In this document: positions 1-9,003 of the stretch, piece after piece
How the letters are laid out: every line of letters starts with the position of its first letter
Numbering within the stretch: the first letter of the stretch is position 1
Origin: Marinobacter sp. LA51
GTDB lineage: Bacteria; Pseudomonadota; Gammaproteobacteria; Pseudomonadales; Oleiphilaceae
Assembly (NCBI RefSeq): GCF_030297175.1
Contig: NZ_AP028070.1
Location: 3,224,001 to 3,288,000 of the forward strand
Direction of reading: 5' to 3'
DNA length: 64,000 nt
Position numbers and translations under genes: made by a program
Notes under the pieces: model-generated
Seen by the model: the letters and a program-made list of their open reading frames with translations, nothing else
Database searches by the model: none
Told to the model about the DNA's origin: nothing

Positions 1-161
1 TAGTACCGATTCGCCACCCAGCCGCGGATCTGCTCGGGCGTGCATTGCCCGGCATACATGGCTTTATGGTAGGGGTGGTGTATATGGTAAAACTGGCCCT
101 TGGCGCGCAGGGCCTGCTCAAATTCAGACCGGCTCATTGCGGCAATGGTGTCAGCGTTCAT
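1..161 (-). CDS. pqqC: PqqC, pyrroloquinoline-quinone synthase (N-terminal part only)
   Basis: Only the first 53 codons are in the window; the gene runs off the left edge. The translation begins [18 protein letters not shown] and continues through a [15 protein letters not shown] stretch and a GWVANRYY end. This matches the N-terminus of PqqC, the cofactor-free oxidase that carries out the last ring closure and eight-electron oxidation of PQQ synthesis. The ATG overlaps the pqqB stop codon (ATGA, 161-158), so pqqA, pqqB and pqqC read as one minus-strand unit. pqqD and pqqE would be expected just outside the window; that is an inference from usual gene order. Confidence 0.9.
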   Translation of the reverse strand, partial: MNADTIAAMSRSEFEQALRAKGQFYHIHHPYHKAMYAGQCTPEQIRGWVANRY

Positions 162-1087
162 AGCGGCCCCGACAAATCGATGTGCATCCCGTCCCAGGCG
201 ACCTCAATACCGTGCCGACTCAGTTCAGCACGCTCCGGCGAATCCTCGTCCAGAATCGGATTGGTGTTGTTGATGTGAATCAGGATCTTACGACTGGCCA
301 GCATTGTACCCAGCACGTCAATCATGCCACCCGCGCCGCTTTGAGCCAGGTGCCCCATAGCCTGCCCAGTCTTGGTGCCGACCTCCTGGCGAATCATTTC
401 ATCGTCGTGCCAGACAGTACCGTCAACCAACAGAACATCGGCAATACGCATCCAGGCCAACAGGCGCTGATCCGGCTTACCAAGGCCCGGCGCGTAGAGC
501 ACCCGGGTGCCTGTGCGAGTGTCCCTCAGGAATAGGCCGATGTTGTCACCCGGATGAGGGTTGTCCCGTCTCGGCGAATAAGGCGGCGCGTTGCTCAGCA
601 ACGGAATCGCTGTGAGCTCAATCGAAGGCGCACAGGGAATGGTGAACGCCTGTTGCTCCGAGGCTTCAATGGATCGCCAGTTTAAGCCGCCGTTCCAGTG
701 ACCGAGCATGAGGAACAAGGGAAAGCCGGAGCTGAGGTCGTCATGAACCTGTCGGGTGCACCAGACATCGAGCGGCAGACCCTCGCGTAACGACAGCAAG
801 CCGGTGGTGTGGTCAACTTGGCTGTCCATCAGAACAATGGCGTTGATGCCGGTGTCCCTGAGAGCGCGACCTGGCTGCATGGCAGGGAAAGCCGCCAGCT
901 GGGCACGAATGTCTGGTGAGGCGTTGATGAGAATCCAGTGCTTACCATCCTCACTGATGGCAATAGAGGACTGGGTGCGGGCCTGCGCGTTCAGGGTACC
1001 GTTTCGGAACCCGGCACAGTTGCGACAATTACAGTTCCACTGGGGGAACCCTCCGCCTGCGGCGGAACCAAGCACTCGAACCTGCAT
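158..1087 (-). CDS. pqqB: PqqB, coenzyme PQQ biosynthesis metallo-beta-lactamase-fold protein
   Basis: The 309-residue product starts [20 protein letters not shown], the typical PqqB N-terminus with the C-x-C metal/hydroxylase region (NCNCRNCAG). Further in are the [16 protein letters not shown] segment, where PqqB has its modified metallo-beta-lactamase HxHxDH-like signature, and [12 protein letters not shown]. The family is required for PQQ formation and is reported as an iron-dependent hydroxylase acting on the PqqA-derived Glu-Tyr intermediate. An in-frame ATG at 1120 was not used, because the family start is at 1087 and the 1120 start would lie in the palindrome downstream of pqqA. It lies 53 bp after pqqA and overlaps pqqC by 4 bp. 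Confidence 0.95.
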   Translation of the reverse strand: MQVRVLGSAAGGGFPQWNCNCRNCAGFRNGTLNAQARTQSSIAISEDGKHWILINASPDIRAQLAAFPAMQPGRALRDTGINAIVLMDSQVDHTTGLLSLREGLPLDVWCTRQVHDDLSSGFPLFLMLGHWNGGLNWRSIEASEQQAFTIPCAPSIELTAIPLLSNAPPYSPRRDNPHPGDNIGLFLRDTRTGTRVLYAPGLGKPDQRLLAWMRIADVLLVDGTVWHDDEMIRQEVGTKTGQAMGHLAQSGAGGMIDVLGTMLASRKILIHINNTNPILDEDSPERAELSRHGIEVAWDGMHIDLSGPL

Positions 1088-1111
1088 GGGAAGTATCCAC
1101 TGAGAGAAACA

Positions 1112-1129
1112 CCGGCGCAATTGCGCCGG
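1112..1129 (-). repeat. Perfect 18-bp palindrome between pqqA and pqqB
   Basis: CCGGCGCAATTGCGCCGG is exactly self-complementary and lies 11 bp past the pqqA stop, 24 bp before the pqqB start. No T-run follows on the minus strand, so it is not a classical terminator. An RNA stem here could stabilise the short pqqA message or limit read-through, so that PqqA peptide is made in excess over PqqBC. That role is an inference. Confidence 0.6.
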
Positions 1130-1140
1130 CCGGTTCTCAC

Positions 1141-1212
1141 TCAGCGGTTGGCGAAGTACATAGTGACTTCAAAGCCGATCCGCAGGTCTTCGTAAGCGGG
1201 TTTAGTCCACAT
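1141..1212 (-). CDS. pqqA: PqqA, 23-residue PQQ precursor peptide
   Basis: A 24-codon minus-strand ORF encodes [23 protein letters not shown]. The Glu-x3-Tyr pair (EVTMY) supplies the glutamate and tyrosine that PqqE crosslinks into the PQQ skeleton; length and sequence fit the family exactly. A good ribosome site (AAGAGGTGAG) lies just upstream, at about 1217-1226. It is the first gene of the pqqABC unit, is divergent from the NosR-like gene, and shares a 221-bp promoter region with it. It is easily missed because it is so short. Confidence 0.97.
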   Translation of the reverse strand: MWTKPAYEDLRIGFEVTMYFANR

Positions 1213-1308
1213 AATGCTCACCTCTTGTCATGATTGTTAGCGCATTGAGTGTGATCACCGGAGTGACCGACTACACGCTTTCAATGTAGCGACAGAGGCT
1301 TTAGGCCA

Positions 1309-1320
1309 ACATGGTACTTT
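1309..1320. promoter_or_regulatory. Candidate operator (loose copy of the CTTGGTAGTA motif) between pqqA and the NosR-like gene
   Basis: ACATGGTACTTT shares the TGGTA core with the motif upstream of the aldehyde dehydrogenase, alcohol dehydrogenase and cytochrome genes. It lies about 97 bp upstream of pqqA and 113 bp upstream of the divergent NosR-like gene, so one site could serve both. The match is weak on its own; the support comes from the recurrence across the island. Confidence 0.3.
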
Positions 1321-1433
1321 AGAACCGTTTTACTACACCACAAAGTAGCACCGTCCTGGCTCTGAGGTCGCATTGAGACCTGACACCCGCCCCGTAGCAT
1401 GGAACAAGCAAAATAATAACTTTCAGGAGTTCC

Positions 1434-3560
1434 ATGATGGCCAGGCGACTCGCACCCTTGCTGTTCCTTCTTTTACTGTTCCCGGGGGTGTCCGGGGCTG
1501 AACTTACCGATAGCCGACGCGACCTGATTCGCTCCCTGTTTCCCTCTGCTACTACCATTGAGGAGAAACTGTCCGATGTCCCCGTCTATCCGGTCTATCA
1601 ATTGCAGGAGCTGCTGGGCTACGCCTACGAGTCCACCGATCTGAGTCGGCTTCAGGGGTTCGCCGGCAAACCTATCCGGATGATGATCGGACTGGACACC
1701 CAGGGTCGATTTACCGGAGTCGAAGTGCTGCATCATCACGAACCGGTCTTTCTCCACGGTCTCGGGGAAGAGCCCTTGTTTGAGTTTGTCGACCAGTATG
1801 AAGGTCGCTCCCTGCGGGAGCAGATCGTGGTGCAATCGTCATACGCCGGCAAGCAAGGTAAAACCTCGGACGGCGACGTGGTGTACTTCGACGGCGTCAG
1901 CAAGGCCACGGTATCCGTGCTCATCATCAACGACACCGTGCTGTCTTCTGCCCTTAAGGTTGCCCGCCAGAAGCTGGAAGCTTTTGCCCAGACTACCCCA
2001 ACCCAGGCCAGGCCCGACTTCTTCGAACCTCTGGGATGGCAAGCGCTAATCGATCGGGGTTTTATTGGCCACGCACGTATCAGCGCAGACGACGTTGAAC
2101 AGCAATTGGGCCGGCCGCTGTCCGACTATCCCGTCAACATGGAACCAACCCACGGTGCTGCCTTCTCCGAGTTATTCTTTGCCTATATGAATTCCCCCAT
2201 GGTCGGACGCAACCTTCTGGGCAACGAGGGCTACAAGCGGCTCATGAGCCGCCTCGGCAGCAATGACCAGGTTCTTCTGGTGGCGTCCCACGGCGTCCAT
2301 CCGCATGTTGGTGGTGATTTCACCCCGGGCAGCTCTCCGGATCGGATTGGACTAACCCAAAACAATCTTTCGGTGGAGATGCGGGATCTGAACTGGCTGG
2401 ATCAGAACTTGGCACTCCAGACCGAGGGGGTGCCCCAGTTTGATGCCGTTAACCTGTTTCGGGTTGGCGGCAATGCTGGGTTCAACCCAGGGGCGGAAGC
2501 CAGCCTGAAGTTGCATGTCGAGTTGGCCCGAAACCATCTGGTGTCGGATTCCGCCAGCTTCAAACTACCCGTGCAATTTTCCGGCGACCTGTTCGAAACC
2601 GTAGAAATCGCTGAGACACCGGAATCCAGGCGGCAGCCGGTATGGATGGGACTCTGGCAGGAGCGCTGGTGGCAGATTGCACTTCTGGTCACCAGTCTGA
2701 TCGTATTGACCGTTTTTTTCGCAAGACAGAAAACGCTCAGCCGGCACCCTGAACTGGTGCGCCAATTTCGCTGGGGCTTTCTGCTGTTCACGGTTTTCTT
2801 TATTGGGTTTTACGCCCAGGGCCAGCTATCAGTGGTGAATATCTACACCCTGCTGCTTGCCCTTTGGGACGGTTTCACTCTGGACGTTTTCCTGCTCGAC
2901 CCGGTCATTTTCATTCTCTGGACCTATACCTTCGTTACGTTGTTCGTCTGGGGCCGAGGCTTGTTTTGCGGTTGGCTTTGCCCGTTCGGTGCATTGCAAG
3001 AAATGGCCGCGTGGTTGGGTCAGAAACTTCGTTTTCGCCAGATTCGCGTGCCGGAACGGTGGCACCGGCGCCTGATTTTAATCAAATACCCTATCCTTCT
3101 GGGATTGGTAGGCACGGCCTTCTTCTCGCTGACCCTGGCCGAACAGCTGGCAGAGGTAGAACCGTTCAAAACCAGTATCACGTTGGTTTTCTGGCGGTAC
3201 TGGCCATTTGTCGCCTATGCCGTTGGCCTGCTGATGATCGGCATGTTTATACACAAATTTTATTGTCGCTACCTGTGCCCGCTCGGCGCTGGCCTGGCTG
3301 TGCTGGGCCGATTCCGGCTGTTCAGTTGGCTAGACCGAATCGACCGCTGTGGTTCGCCGTGCCAGCACTGCAAAAACGAATGCGGCATCAATGCCATTCG
3401 CAAAGATGGCCAGATAGACTACGACGAGTGCATTCAGTGCCTCGAGTGTGTGGTAATCCTTCGCGACGAGACTCAATGCGTAGACAGCATCGTTAGAGGG
3501 AAACAACAGCTCAGGCAACAGAAACAAGCCCAGATCCTGGCCACGGATGCTTCTGCCTGA
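1434..3560 (+). CDS. NosR/NirI-family membrane flavo-polyferredoxin
   Basis: The 708-residue protein has a signal peptide (residues 1-22), then a periplasmic FMN-binding domain with a DGVSKATV segment (residues 153-160) where the flavin-accepting threonine (T159) is expected. Several membrane helices follow (about 410-630). Two CxxxCP motifs (CGWLCP at 512, CRYLCP at 611) precede a C-terminal ferredoxin-like cysteine cluster at about 638-680. This is the NosR/NirI/RnfG-like plan: electrons pass between quinol or cytoplasmic donors and a periplasmic partner. No nitrous-oxide or nitrite reductase genes are nearby; it faces pqqA instead. Its partner is therefore more likely part of the quinoprotein system (inference). 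The ATG at 1434 has a CAGGAG site 5 bp upstream. Confidence 0.85.
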   Translation: MMARRLAPLLFLLLLFPGVSGAELTDSRRDLIRSLFPSATTIEEKLSDVPVYPVYQLQELLGYAYESTDLSRLQGFAGKPIRMMIGLDTQGRFTGVEVLHHHEPVFLHGLGEEPLFEFVDQYEGRSLREQIVVQSSYAGKQGKTSDGDVVYFDGVSKATVSVLIINDTVLSSALKVARQKLEAFAQTTPTQARPDFFEPLGWQALIDRGFIGHARISADDVEQQLGRPLSDYPVNMEPTHGAAFSELFFAYMNSPMVGRNLLGNEGYKRLMSRLGSNDQVLLVASHGVHPHVGGDFTPGSSPDRIGLTQNNLSVEMRDLNWLDQNLALQTEGVPQFDAVNLFRVGGNAGFNPGAEASLKLHVELARNHLVSDSASFKLPVQFSGDLFETVEIAETPESRRQPVWMGLWQERWWQIALLVTSLIVLTVFFARQKTLSRHPELVRQFRWGFLLFTVFFIGFYAQGQLSVVNIYTLLLALWDGFTLDVFLLDPVIFILWTYTFVTLFVWGRGLFCGWLCPFGALQEMAAWLGQKLRFRQIRVPERWHRRLILIKYPILLGLVGTAFFSLTLAEQLAEVEPFKTSITLVFWRYWPFVAYAVGLLMIGMFIHKFYCRYLCPLGAGLAVLGRFRLFSWLDRIDRCGSPCQHCKNECGINAIRKDGQIDYDECIQCLECVVILRDETQCVDSIVRGKQQLRQQKQAQILATDASA

Positions 3561-3565
3561 GGCAC

Positions 3566-3588
3566 AAAAAAGGCCCCGGGGAGGGGCC
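3566..3588 (-). terminator. Rho-independent terminator of the aldehyde dehydrogenase gene
   Basis: On the minus strand GGCCCC-loop-GGGGCC (3588-3572) is followed directly by six T residues (3571-3566). It lies 75 bp past the aldehyde dehydrogenase stop codon, and 6 bp past the convergent NosR-like gene, which it may also insulate. Confidence 0.75.
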
Positions 3589-3662
3589 AAAAGAGGTCGG
3601 AGACCTGAGTGATTGGAGACCAGCCGCAGGCCAACCCTGGCCCGCAGCTTACAGCTTGCTGG

Positions 3663-5183
3663 TTAGAAAAAACCCAGCGGGTTGGTGTCATAGCTGACCA
3701 GAAGGTTCTTGGTCTGCTGGTAGTGCTCAAGTGCCATCTTGTGAGTTTCACGGCCCACACCGGACTTCTTGTAGCCACCAAAGGCCGCATGCGCGGGATA
3801 AGCGTGGTAGCAGTTCATCCACACCCGACCGGCCTGAATAGCTCGGCCCATGCGATATGCCAGGTTGGTATCGCGGGTCCAGACACCGGCCCCTAAACCA
3901 AACTCGGTGTCGTTGGCGATAGCCAGAGCTTCTTCTTCGGTCTTAAAGGTGGTCACACCAACCACCGGCCCGAAGATTTCCTCCTGGAATACCCGCATCT
4001 TGTTGTCGCCCTTGAACAGCGTTGGCTGGATATAGAAGCCGTCGTTGAACTCAACGCCCAAGTCTTCCCTGCCACCGCCGGTCAGCAACTCCGCGCCTTC
4101 CTGCTTGCCTATTTCCAAATAAGACAGAATCTTGTCGAACTGCTCTTTGGATGCCTGAGCACCAACCTGCACGTCGGTATCGAGCGGGTTGCCACGCTTA
4201 ATAGCCTTGGTGCGCTCAACCACTTTCTGCATGAACGCCTCATACATGTCTTCCTGAACCAGCGCCCGAGACGGGCAGGTGCAGACTTCACCCTGGTTGA
4301 AGAAAGCCAGCACCAGCCCCTCGACACACTTGTCGACGAACTCCGGCTCAGCCTGCATGACGTCAGAGAAGTAGATGTTCGGTGATTTACCACCCAGTTC
4401 AACGGTGGACGGAATGATGTTTTCCGCCGCGCATTTCAGAATGTGCGAGCCGACTGGCGTGGAGCCGGTAAAAGCAATCTTGGCAATACGCTTACTCGTG
4501 GCCAGTGCCTGGCCCGCCTCGATACCGTAGCCATTCACGATATTGAGCACACCCGGCGGCAGCAGGTCACCGATGACCTCCATCAGCAACAAAATGCTGG
4601 CCGGTGTTTGTTCGGCCGGCTTGAGCACGGTGCAATTGCCCGCTGCTAGACAAGGCCCAAGCTTCCAGGCTGCCATCAGCAACGGGAAGTTCCAGGGAAT
4701 GATCTGCCCCACCACACCCAGCGGCTCGTGGAAATGGTAGGCCACGGTATTGTGATCAATCTCCCCCATGTGACCTTCCTGTGCGCGGAGGCATCCGGCG
4801 AAATACCGGAAGTGGTCCGCGGCAAGCGGGATGTCAGCGTTTAAGGTTTCACGCACCGCCTTGCCGTTGTCCCAGGTTTCCGCAACTGCCAGCATTTCCA
4901 GGTTGGCTTCGATGCGATCGGCAATCTTCAGCAGGATATTCGAACGCTCAGTGGGTGATGTCTTGCCCCAGGCCGGCGCTGCCTTGTGGGCGGCATCGAG
5001 TGCCAGTTCAATATCTTCGGCAGTCGAGCGAGGAATCTCGCAGATCACGTCGCCGGTCACGGGTGTGATGTTTTCAAAATACTGGCCCTTGGTGGGCTCG
5101 ACCCATTCGCCACCAATGTAATTCTGGTAGCGGGATTTGAATGTAACGACAGAGCCTTCCTGTCCGGGTTGTGCGTAGATCAT
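3663..5183 (-). CDS. exaC: ExaC-type NAD-dependent aldehyde dehydrogenase
   Basis: This 506-residue ALDH-superfamily enzyme oxidises the aldehyde produced by the periplasmic alcohol dehydrogenase to the carboxylic acid, with NAD+. Visible signatures are the [10 protein letters not shown] segment (161-170), the FTGSTPVG nucleotide loop (238-245), the general base in VELGGKSPN (Glu262) and the nucleophile in NQGEVCTC (Cys301). The C-terminal half keeps EEIFGPV and the [12 protein letters not shown] region. The start has an AAGAGGTCG ribosome site. Its position beside the quinoprotein dehydrogenase fits the exa/ped layout, where this enzyme is ExaC/PedI. It has its own terminator and a putative operator 118 bp upstream. 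Confidence 0.95.
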   Translation of the reverse strand: MIYAQPGQEGSVVTFKSRYQNYIGGEWVEPTKGQYFENITPVTGDVICEIPRSTAEDIELALDAAHKAAPAWGKTSPTERSNILLKIADRIEANLEMLAVAETWDNGKAVRETLNADIPLAADHFRYFAGCLRAQEGHMGEIDHNTVAYHFHEPLGVVGQIIPWNFPLLMAAWKLGPCLAAGNCTVLKPAEQTPASILLLMEVIGDLLPPGVLNIVNGYGIEAGQALATSKRIAKIAFTGSTPVGSHILKCAAENIIPSTVELGGKSPNIYFSDVMQAEPEFVDKCVEGLVLAFFNQGEVCTCPSRALVQEDMYEAFMQKVVERTKAIKRGNPLDTDVQVGAQASKEQFDKILSYLEIGKQEGAELLTGGGREDLGVEFNDGFYIQPTLFKGDNKMRVFQEEIFGPVVGVTTFKTEEEALAIANDTEFGLGAGVWTRDTNLAYRMGRAIQAGRVWMNCYHAYPAHAAFGGYKKSGVGRETHKMALEHYQQTKNLLVSYDTNPLGFF

Positions 5184-5300
5184 GGCATCGACCTCTTGTT
5201 GTGTTTGTCGCAGGACAACGCGGAATTTCGCGTGTACCCATCCAATGTAGTTGCCGATGCCGGGTGGGTGAATGATTCAATAGGGGCGAAAAACTCATTC

Positions 5301-5310
5301 CTTGGTAGTA
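5301..5310. promoter_or_regulatory. CTTGGTAGTA motif upstream of exaC
   Basis: CTTGGTAGTA on the plus strand (TACTACCAAG in the direction of the gene) lies 118 bp upstream of the exaC ATG. The identical 10-mer occurs upstream of the alcohol dehydrogenase and cytochrome genes at similar distances. It may be an activator site; no footprint is known to me. Confidence 0.5.
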
Positions 5311-5356
5311 GAAACCTCAGCCGCCGTTCTTTGCACGCGGCGTCAGATCCTCAACG

Positions 5357-5380
5357 AAAAAAGGCTGCCCGAAGGCAGCC
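5357..5380 (-). terminator. Rho-independent terminator of the PQQ alcohol dehydrogenase gene
   Basis: On the minus strand GGCTGCC-TTCG-GGCAGCC (5380-5363) has a stable TTCG tetraloop and is followed by six T residues (5362-5357). It is 23 bp past the dehydrogenase stop codon. Confidence 0.85.
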
Positions 5381-5402
5381 ATAAACTCTCAACTTGGTCA
5401 GC

Positions 5403-7178
5403 TTACTTTGACGCCACACGATCCTTCGGTAGCTTGAAGGTCCAGACCATACCGCCCTGGTTGAAGTCCTTCACCACCTTGGCAACTTCGCCACCCCAGA
5501 GCGGGACCGCCCCGCCCCAGCCGGAAGAAACCGAGACGTACTGCTCTCCATCCATAGTCCAGGTAACAGGAGTACCCACCACACCTGAACCAGTATTGAA
5601 GCGATACAGCTCTTCACCGGTCTTGGCGTCGAAAGCCTTGAGGAAACCTTCCGGCGTACCTGTGAACACAAGGTTGCCAGCCGTGGTCATCACGCCACCC
5701 CATAGAGGGGCAGGATTCTCATAGCGCCAGACTTCCTCACCGGTTTTCGGGTCCATGGCCCGAAGCACACCAATATACTCGTCATTGGCCGGCTTGATGG
5801 TAAATCCGGCGCCCAGGAAAGCCGCGCCCTTTTTATAGGAGACCGGCTCATTCCAGATGTCCATGGACCACTCGTTCGAGGGCACATAAAACAGGCCGGT
5901 GTCCTGGCTGAACGCCATGGGCATCCAGTTCTTGCCCCCCAGGAAAGCGGGCTGCGCCAGAACCGTCTCGCCTTTGCTGCCTTCCATGTCGGCAGGATTA
6001 CCAGGACGACCACCCTCAGCATAGATCGGGCGACCGGTTTCCGGATCCAGTCCTTCAGCCCAGGTGATCTTGTCCACAAACGGGAAGCCACGAATGAAGT
6101 CGCCATTCTCACGATTCAGCACGTAGAAGAACCCGTTGCGGTCCGCCGTCGCAGCCGCTTTAACGGTTTTGCCGCTCTCTTCATAATCGAAGGAGATCAG
6201 TTCGTTGACACCGTCATAATCCCAGCCATCGTTCGGGGTTGTCTGGAAGTGCCACTTGATGCTGCCGTCGTCTGGATCGATTGCCAGACGGGATGATGAG
6301 AACAGATTGTCGCCGGGGCGCAGGTGCGAGTTCCAGGGTGCCGGGTTGCCAGTACCGAAAAACAAGGAGTCGGTATCCGGATCATAAGTGCCGCCCAGCC
6401 AGGTCGCTGCGCCACCATTCTTCCACATCTCACCGGGCCAGGTAACACCAGCCTTGCCGCCCGATATACCGTTCTCAATCTTCTTGCCGTCTTTGTAGAC
6501 ATAGCCCATATGGCCTTCTACCGTCGGACGGGTCCAGACCAGATCACCGGTGTTGGCGTCGTACGCTTCGACCTTGCCGACAATACCGAATTCACCACCG
6601 GAAACACCGGTGATAATTTTACCCTTGATAACCATGGGTGCGGCGGTGATGGCGTAGCCGGCTTGGTAATCGGCCACCTTCTTGATCCACATCGGCTTAC
6701 CAGTGTCCTTGTTCAGAGCGACCAGCTTGGCATCCAGGGTGCCGAAAATAACCTTGTCGCCATATATGGCGGCGCCTCGGTTAACCACGTCGCAACAGGG
6801 CATGATGCCGTCCGGCAGGCGGGCGTCGTACTGCCAGATTTCCTGGCCAGTTCTGACATCAATAGCATAGATTCGGGAATAGGAAGCGGTCACGTACATG
6901 ACGCCGTCCTTGAGCAGCGGCTGGGACTCCTGGCCACGCATTTTTTCGCTGCCAAAGGAAAAAGCCCAGACTGGCTGTAGATACTGGACATTGTCAGTAT
7001 TCAGATCCTCAAGGATGCTGTAGCGCTGTCCCTGAGTACCCATACCGTAGCTGACAATATCCTCAGGGGTCTTGTGGTCGTTGATGATGTCTTGGTCAGT
7101 TACCGCATGGGCTCCGCAGGAAACAGCCATGGCCAGGGCGCTGGCCGCAATGCGAATCCCGAACTTGTTGGTTCTCAT
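5403..7178 (-). CDS. exaA: PQQ-dependent alcohol dehydrogenase with lanthanide-type Asp pair (ExaA/PedH family)
   Basis: The product is a 591-residue type I quinoprotein with a signal peptide (about residues 1-25, ending AHA) and an eight-bladed propeller rich in W-motifs. The adjacent cysteine pair typical of these enzymes is in MPCCDVV (Cys128-Cys129). Metal ligands can be assigned to Glu196 (GGEFG), Asn278 (GTGNPAPW) and the catalytic Asp320 in [11 protein letters not shown]. Two residues on is Asp322; enzymes that use calcium have Ser or Ala there, and lanthanide-dependent XoxF and PedH have Asp. The prediction is therefore a lanthanide-dependent alcohol dehydrogenase. An in-frame TTG at 7193 was rejected because GGAGAG overlaps it and correctly spaces the ATG at 7178. 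Electrons probably go to the cytochrome at 8406-8834. Confidence 0.95.
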   Translation of the reverse strand: MRTNKFGIRIAASALAMAVSCGAHAVTDQDIINDHKTPEDIVSYGMGTQGQRYSILEDLNTDNVQYLQPVWAFSFGSEKMRGQESQPLLKDGVMYVTASYSRIYAIDVRTGQEIWQYDARLPDGIMPCCDVVNRGAAIYGDKVIFGTLDAKLVALNKDTGKPMWIKKVADYQAGYAITAAPMVIKGKIITGVSGGEFGIVGKVEAYDANTGDLVWTRPTVEGHMGYVYKDGKKIENGISGGKAGVTWPGEMWKNGGAATWLGGTYDPDTDSLFFGTGNPAPWNSHLRPGDNLFSSSRLAIDPDDGSIKWHFQTTPNDGWDYDGVNELISFDYEESGKTVKAAATADRNGFFYVLNRENGDFIRGFPFVDKITWAEGLDPETGRPIYAEGGRPGNPADMEGSKGETVLAQPAFLGGKNWMPMAFSQDTGLFYVPSNEWSMDIWNEPVSYKKGAAFLGAGFTIKPANDEYIGVLRAMDPKTGEEVWRYENPAPLWGGVMTTAGNLVFTGTPEGFLKAFDAKTGEELYRFNTGSGVVGTPVTWTMDGEQYVSVSSGWGGAVPLWGGEVAKVVKDFNQGGMVWTFKLPKDRVASK

Positions 7179-7318
7179 GATTGCGCTCTCCAAGTCTCTT
7201 GTTTTACGTTATCTTGCGTTCGAGTGAGGGCGAACCGGGAACTTTTCCCGCCTCTGATACGATTCTTCGCTTTGTGGAAAAAGCCAACAATTGCCCCCCG
7301 GAACAGGTTTTCTCATCA

Positions 7319-7328
7319 CTTGGTAGTA
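7319..7328. promoter_or_regulatory. CTTGGTAGTA motif upstream of the alcohol dehydrogenase
   Basis: CTTGGTAGTA lies 141 bp upstream of the exaA ATG, in the 193-bp gap after the solute-binding protein gene. It is followed by CGACTACC, so the site is flanked by a partial inverted repeat (GGTAGT...ACTACC, 7322-7337) that could bind a dimer. Confidence 0.5.
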
Positions 7329-7371
7329 CGACTACCCCAGATTTTCTGGCCGGGGCGCATTGCCAGAACGA

Positions 7372-8328
7372 TCAGAGCTCCCCTTCGGCCTTGGCGATAG
7401 CCTGTTCATCCAAAAAATCCCTGTAATAGCCCGGCACGCTGTATAGAATATCGTTTCTGGCCATCAGCTCGTTCATTTGCCCGGTTTTCACCAACCGGTC
7501 GACGATGGCCTCAAGGGCATAACCCAGTTGGCGATGGGTGTGTTTGATCGCCATACCGACGTCCCAGACTTGCTTACCAATACCCGGAAAGCCATTACCG
7601 GCGGCCTTGAACCCATCGTTCTCAGGCCTGGCCAGTTCGTGATCAATCTCCGACCGCATGCCCATGACGGCACTGACCTCACCATTGCGCATTGCCTTGA
7701 ATGCGTCCGCCACGTTGGTGTAATGCCGCACCTGCTCACGCATGCGTCCGCCGAATGCGGAGGTCAGGTAAAAATCAGGAAGCGTGTCTATCTCTACGCC
7801 GATCCGGTTGTATTGGAAGACCGCAACAGTTTCGACGGAGTCGAGCTCTTCAGGGTTATAGGCGATCTGCCAGGTTTCCTGCTGATAGGGGCCGAACAGC
7901 ACCACCTGCTCGTTGATGTACTCGCCGGTGGAATCCTGCATATAGGCGTATGTCTTGTCGTAGGGCACCCGCAGCATGACATCCGCGAGACGCTGTTTGG
8001 CCAGGTAGTGCCCTTTCCAGACGTTATTGCGCAGATCGTCCCCCAGGTTTTCATCTGGGATTATCCAGTGCACTTTGAACTCAACGCCCATTTCCTCGGC
8101 AATCCGACGGCCGAGCTCAATGTCGATGCCCCTGGGCTCACCATCAAACTCATAGGAATAGGGCGGGAAATCCTCGTAGACGCCGACCTTCAAATAGCCG
8201 GAATCCAGAATAATGTCGTAGGTGCGCTCCGCCGGCCGGTTAAGGAGTTCGTTTCCATCGTTAACCTCCGCGGCCAAGGCAAACTCGGCGAGAAGCAGCA
8301 GGGCGAGAATTGGGAATAGTAATTTCAT
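7372..8328 (-). CDS. Periplasmic solute-binding protein, family 3 (MoxJ-like), of the quinoprotein cluster
   Basis: The 318-residue product has a signal peptide (MKLLFPILALLLLAEFALAAE) and a family 3 binding fold: LKVGVYEDFPPYSYEFDGEPRGIDIELGRRIA at the N-terminal lobe, followed by a VMGMRSEIDHE hinge region. Such proteins (MoxJ and relatives) recur beside PQQ dehydrogenases and their cytochromes, where they are thought to help holo-enzyme assembly or metal/PQQ loading rather than import; no permease lies next to it. The start at 8328 is preceded by GGGAGAG; the longer frame from 8358 lacks a ribosome site. It lies between the cytochrome and dehydrogenase genes on the same strand. Confidence 0.85.
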   Translation of the reverse strand: MKLLFPILALLLLAEFALAAEVNDGNELLNRPAERTYDIILDSGYLKVGVYEDFPPYSYEFDGEPRGIDIELGRRIAEEMGVEFKVHWIIPDENLGDDLRNNVWKGHYLAKQRLADVMLRVPYDKTYAYMQDSTGEYINEQVVLFGPYQQETWQIAYNPEELDSVETVAVFQYNRIGVEIDTLPDFYLTSAFGGRMREQVRHYTNVADAFKAMRNGEVSAVMGMRSEIDHELARPENDGFKAAGNGFPGIGKQVWDVGMAIKHTHRQLGYALEAIVDRLVKTGQMNELMARNDILYSVPGYYRDFLDEQAIAKAEGEL

Positions 8329-8405
8329 TGTGCTCTCCCAACGACGAAGGGCCGGCACACGGCCGACCCGGATTCAAGCACTCTTGTTGATGCAGGCATC
8401 GATGA

Positions 8406-8834
8406 TCACTCCGGCTTGGCCAGAGATTCCACATAGGTGCGAATCGCCCACATGGCGTTCTGGTCCATGCTCTTCTTCCAGGAAGGCATGCCACGGTCCG
8501 TGCCGTTCATCACCCGGCCAATGTAGTACTCATCATCCCATTCGGTCAGTTCCCGAAGATCGGGTGTGAGGCCGCCGGACATTGCCCGGATCCCATGGCA
8601 GGCGGCACAGTTGCCGGCGTAGGCGCTCTCGCCAATTTTTGCAGCCTGAGCGTTGAACTCGTCGAATTCATTGCCCTCACGGAACGGATTCTCGCTGCGC
8701 ACCTCATCGCCCAGCTCCGGCAGATTGCCCGTATCCACGTCCTGTGGTGTGACATTGCCGTGCGCAATAGCGAAACCCGCCAGGCCAAGCGTGGCGGCAG
8801 CCACGATTGCTTTGAGTGAAAAGGACATTGCCAT
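8406..8834 (-). CDS. c-type cytochrome (c550-type, ExaB/PedF-like), electron acceptor of the alcohol dehydrogenase
   Basis: The 142-residue protein has a signal peptide (to about residue 25, AIAHG), a single haem site CAACH (Cys76, Cys79, His80) and a likely axial methionine in DRGMPSW (Met116). Size, export and position next to the quinoprotein fit the cytochrome c550 that takes electrons from PQQH2 in ExaAB/PedEF systems and passes them to a terminal oxidase. Two in-frame ATGs (8834 and 8828) are close; GAGGTAAG upstream spaces 8834 better. The gene is 77 bp ahead of the binding-protein gene and is probably transcribed with it. Confidence 0.9.
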   Translation of the reverse strand: MAMSFSLKAIVAAATLGLAGFAIAHGNVTPQDVDTGNLPELGDEVRSENPFREGNEFDEFNAQAAKIGESAYAGNCAACHGIRAMSGGLTPDLRELTEWDDEYYIGRVMNGTDRGMPSWKKSMDQNAMWAIRTYVESLAKPE

Positions 8835-8963
8835 TGGTCTTACCTCTATTATTGGATTCCTCGTGGTTGGCTATTGGATTTGTCAGTTGCCAACGTGCCG
8901 ATTTCCAGTTTAGGAATCTCCTTGTCCAATCCGTATGCCACTTTGGGGGTTTTGGCTTAGTTC

Positions 8964-8973
8964 CTTGGTAGTA
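8964..8973. promoter_or_regulatory. CTTGGTAGTA motif upstream of the cytochrome gene
   Basis: This is the third exact copy of CTTGGTAGTA, 130 bp upstream of the cytochrome start, in the 260-bp divergent region shared with the PQQ-ABC operon. The neighbouring bases (TTCCTTGGTAGTAGA) also match the exaC copy. Confidence 0.5.
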
Positions 8974-9003
8974 GATTTTTGGTCTTTGGAAGGAAACTTC
9001 ATC

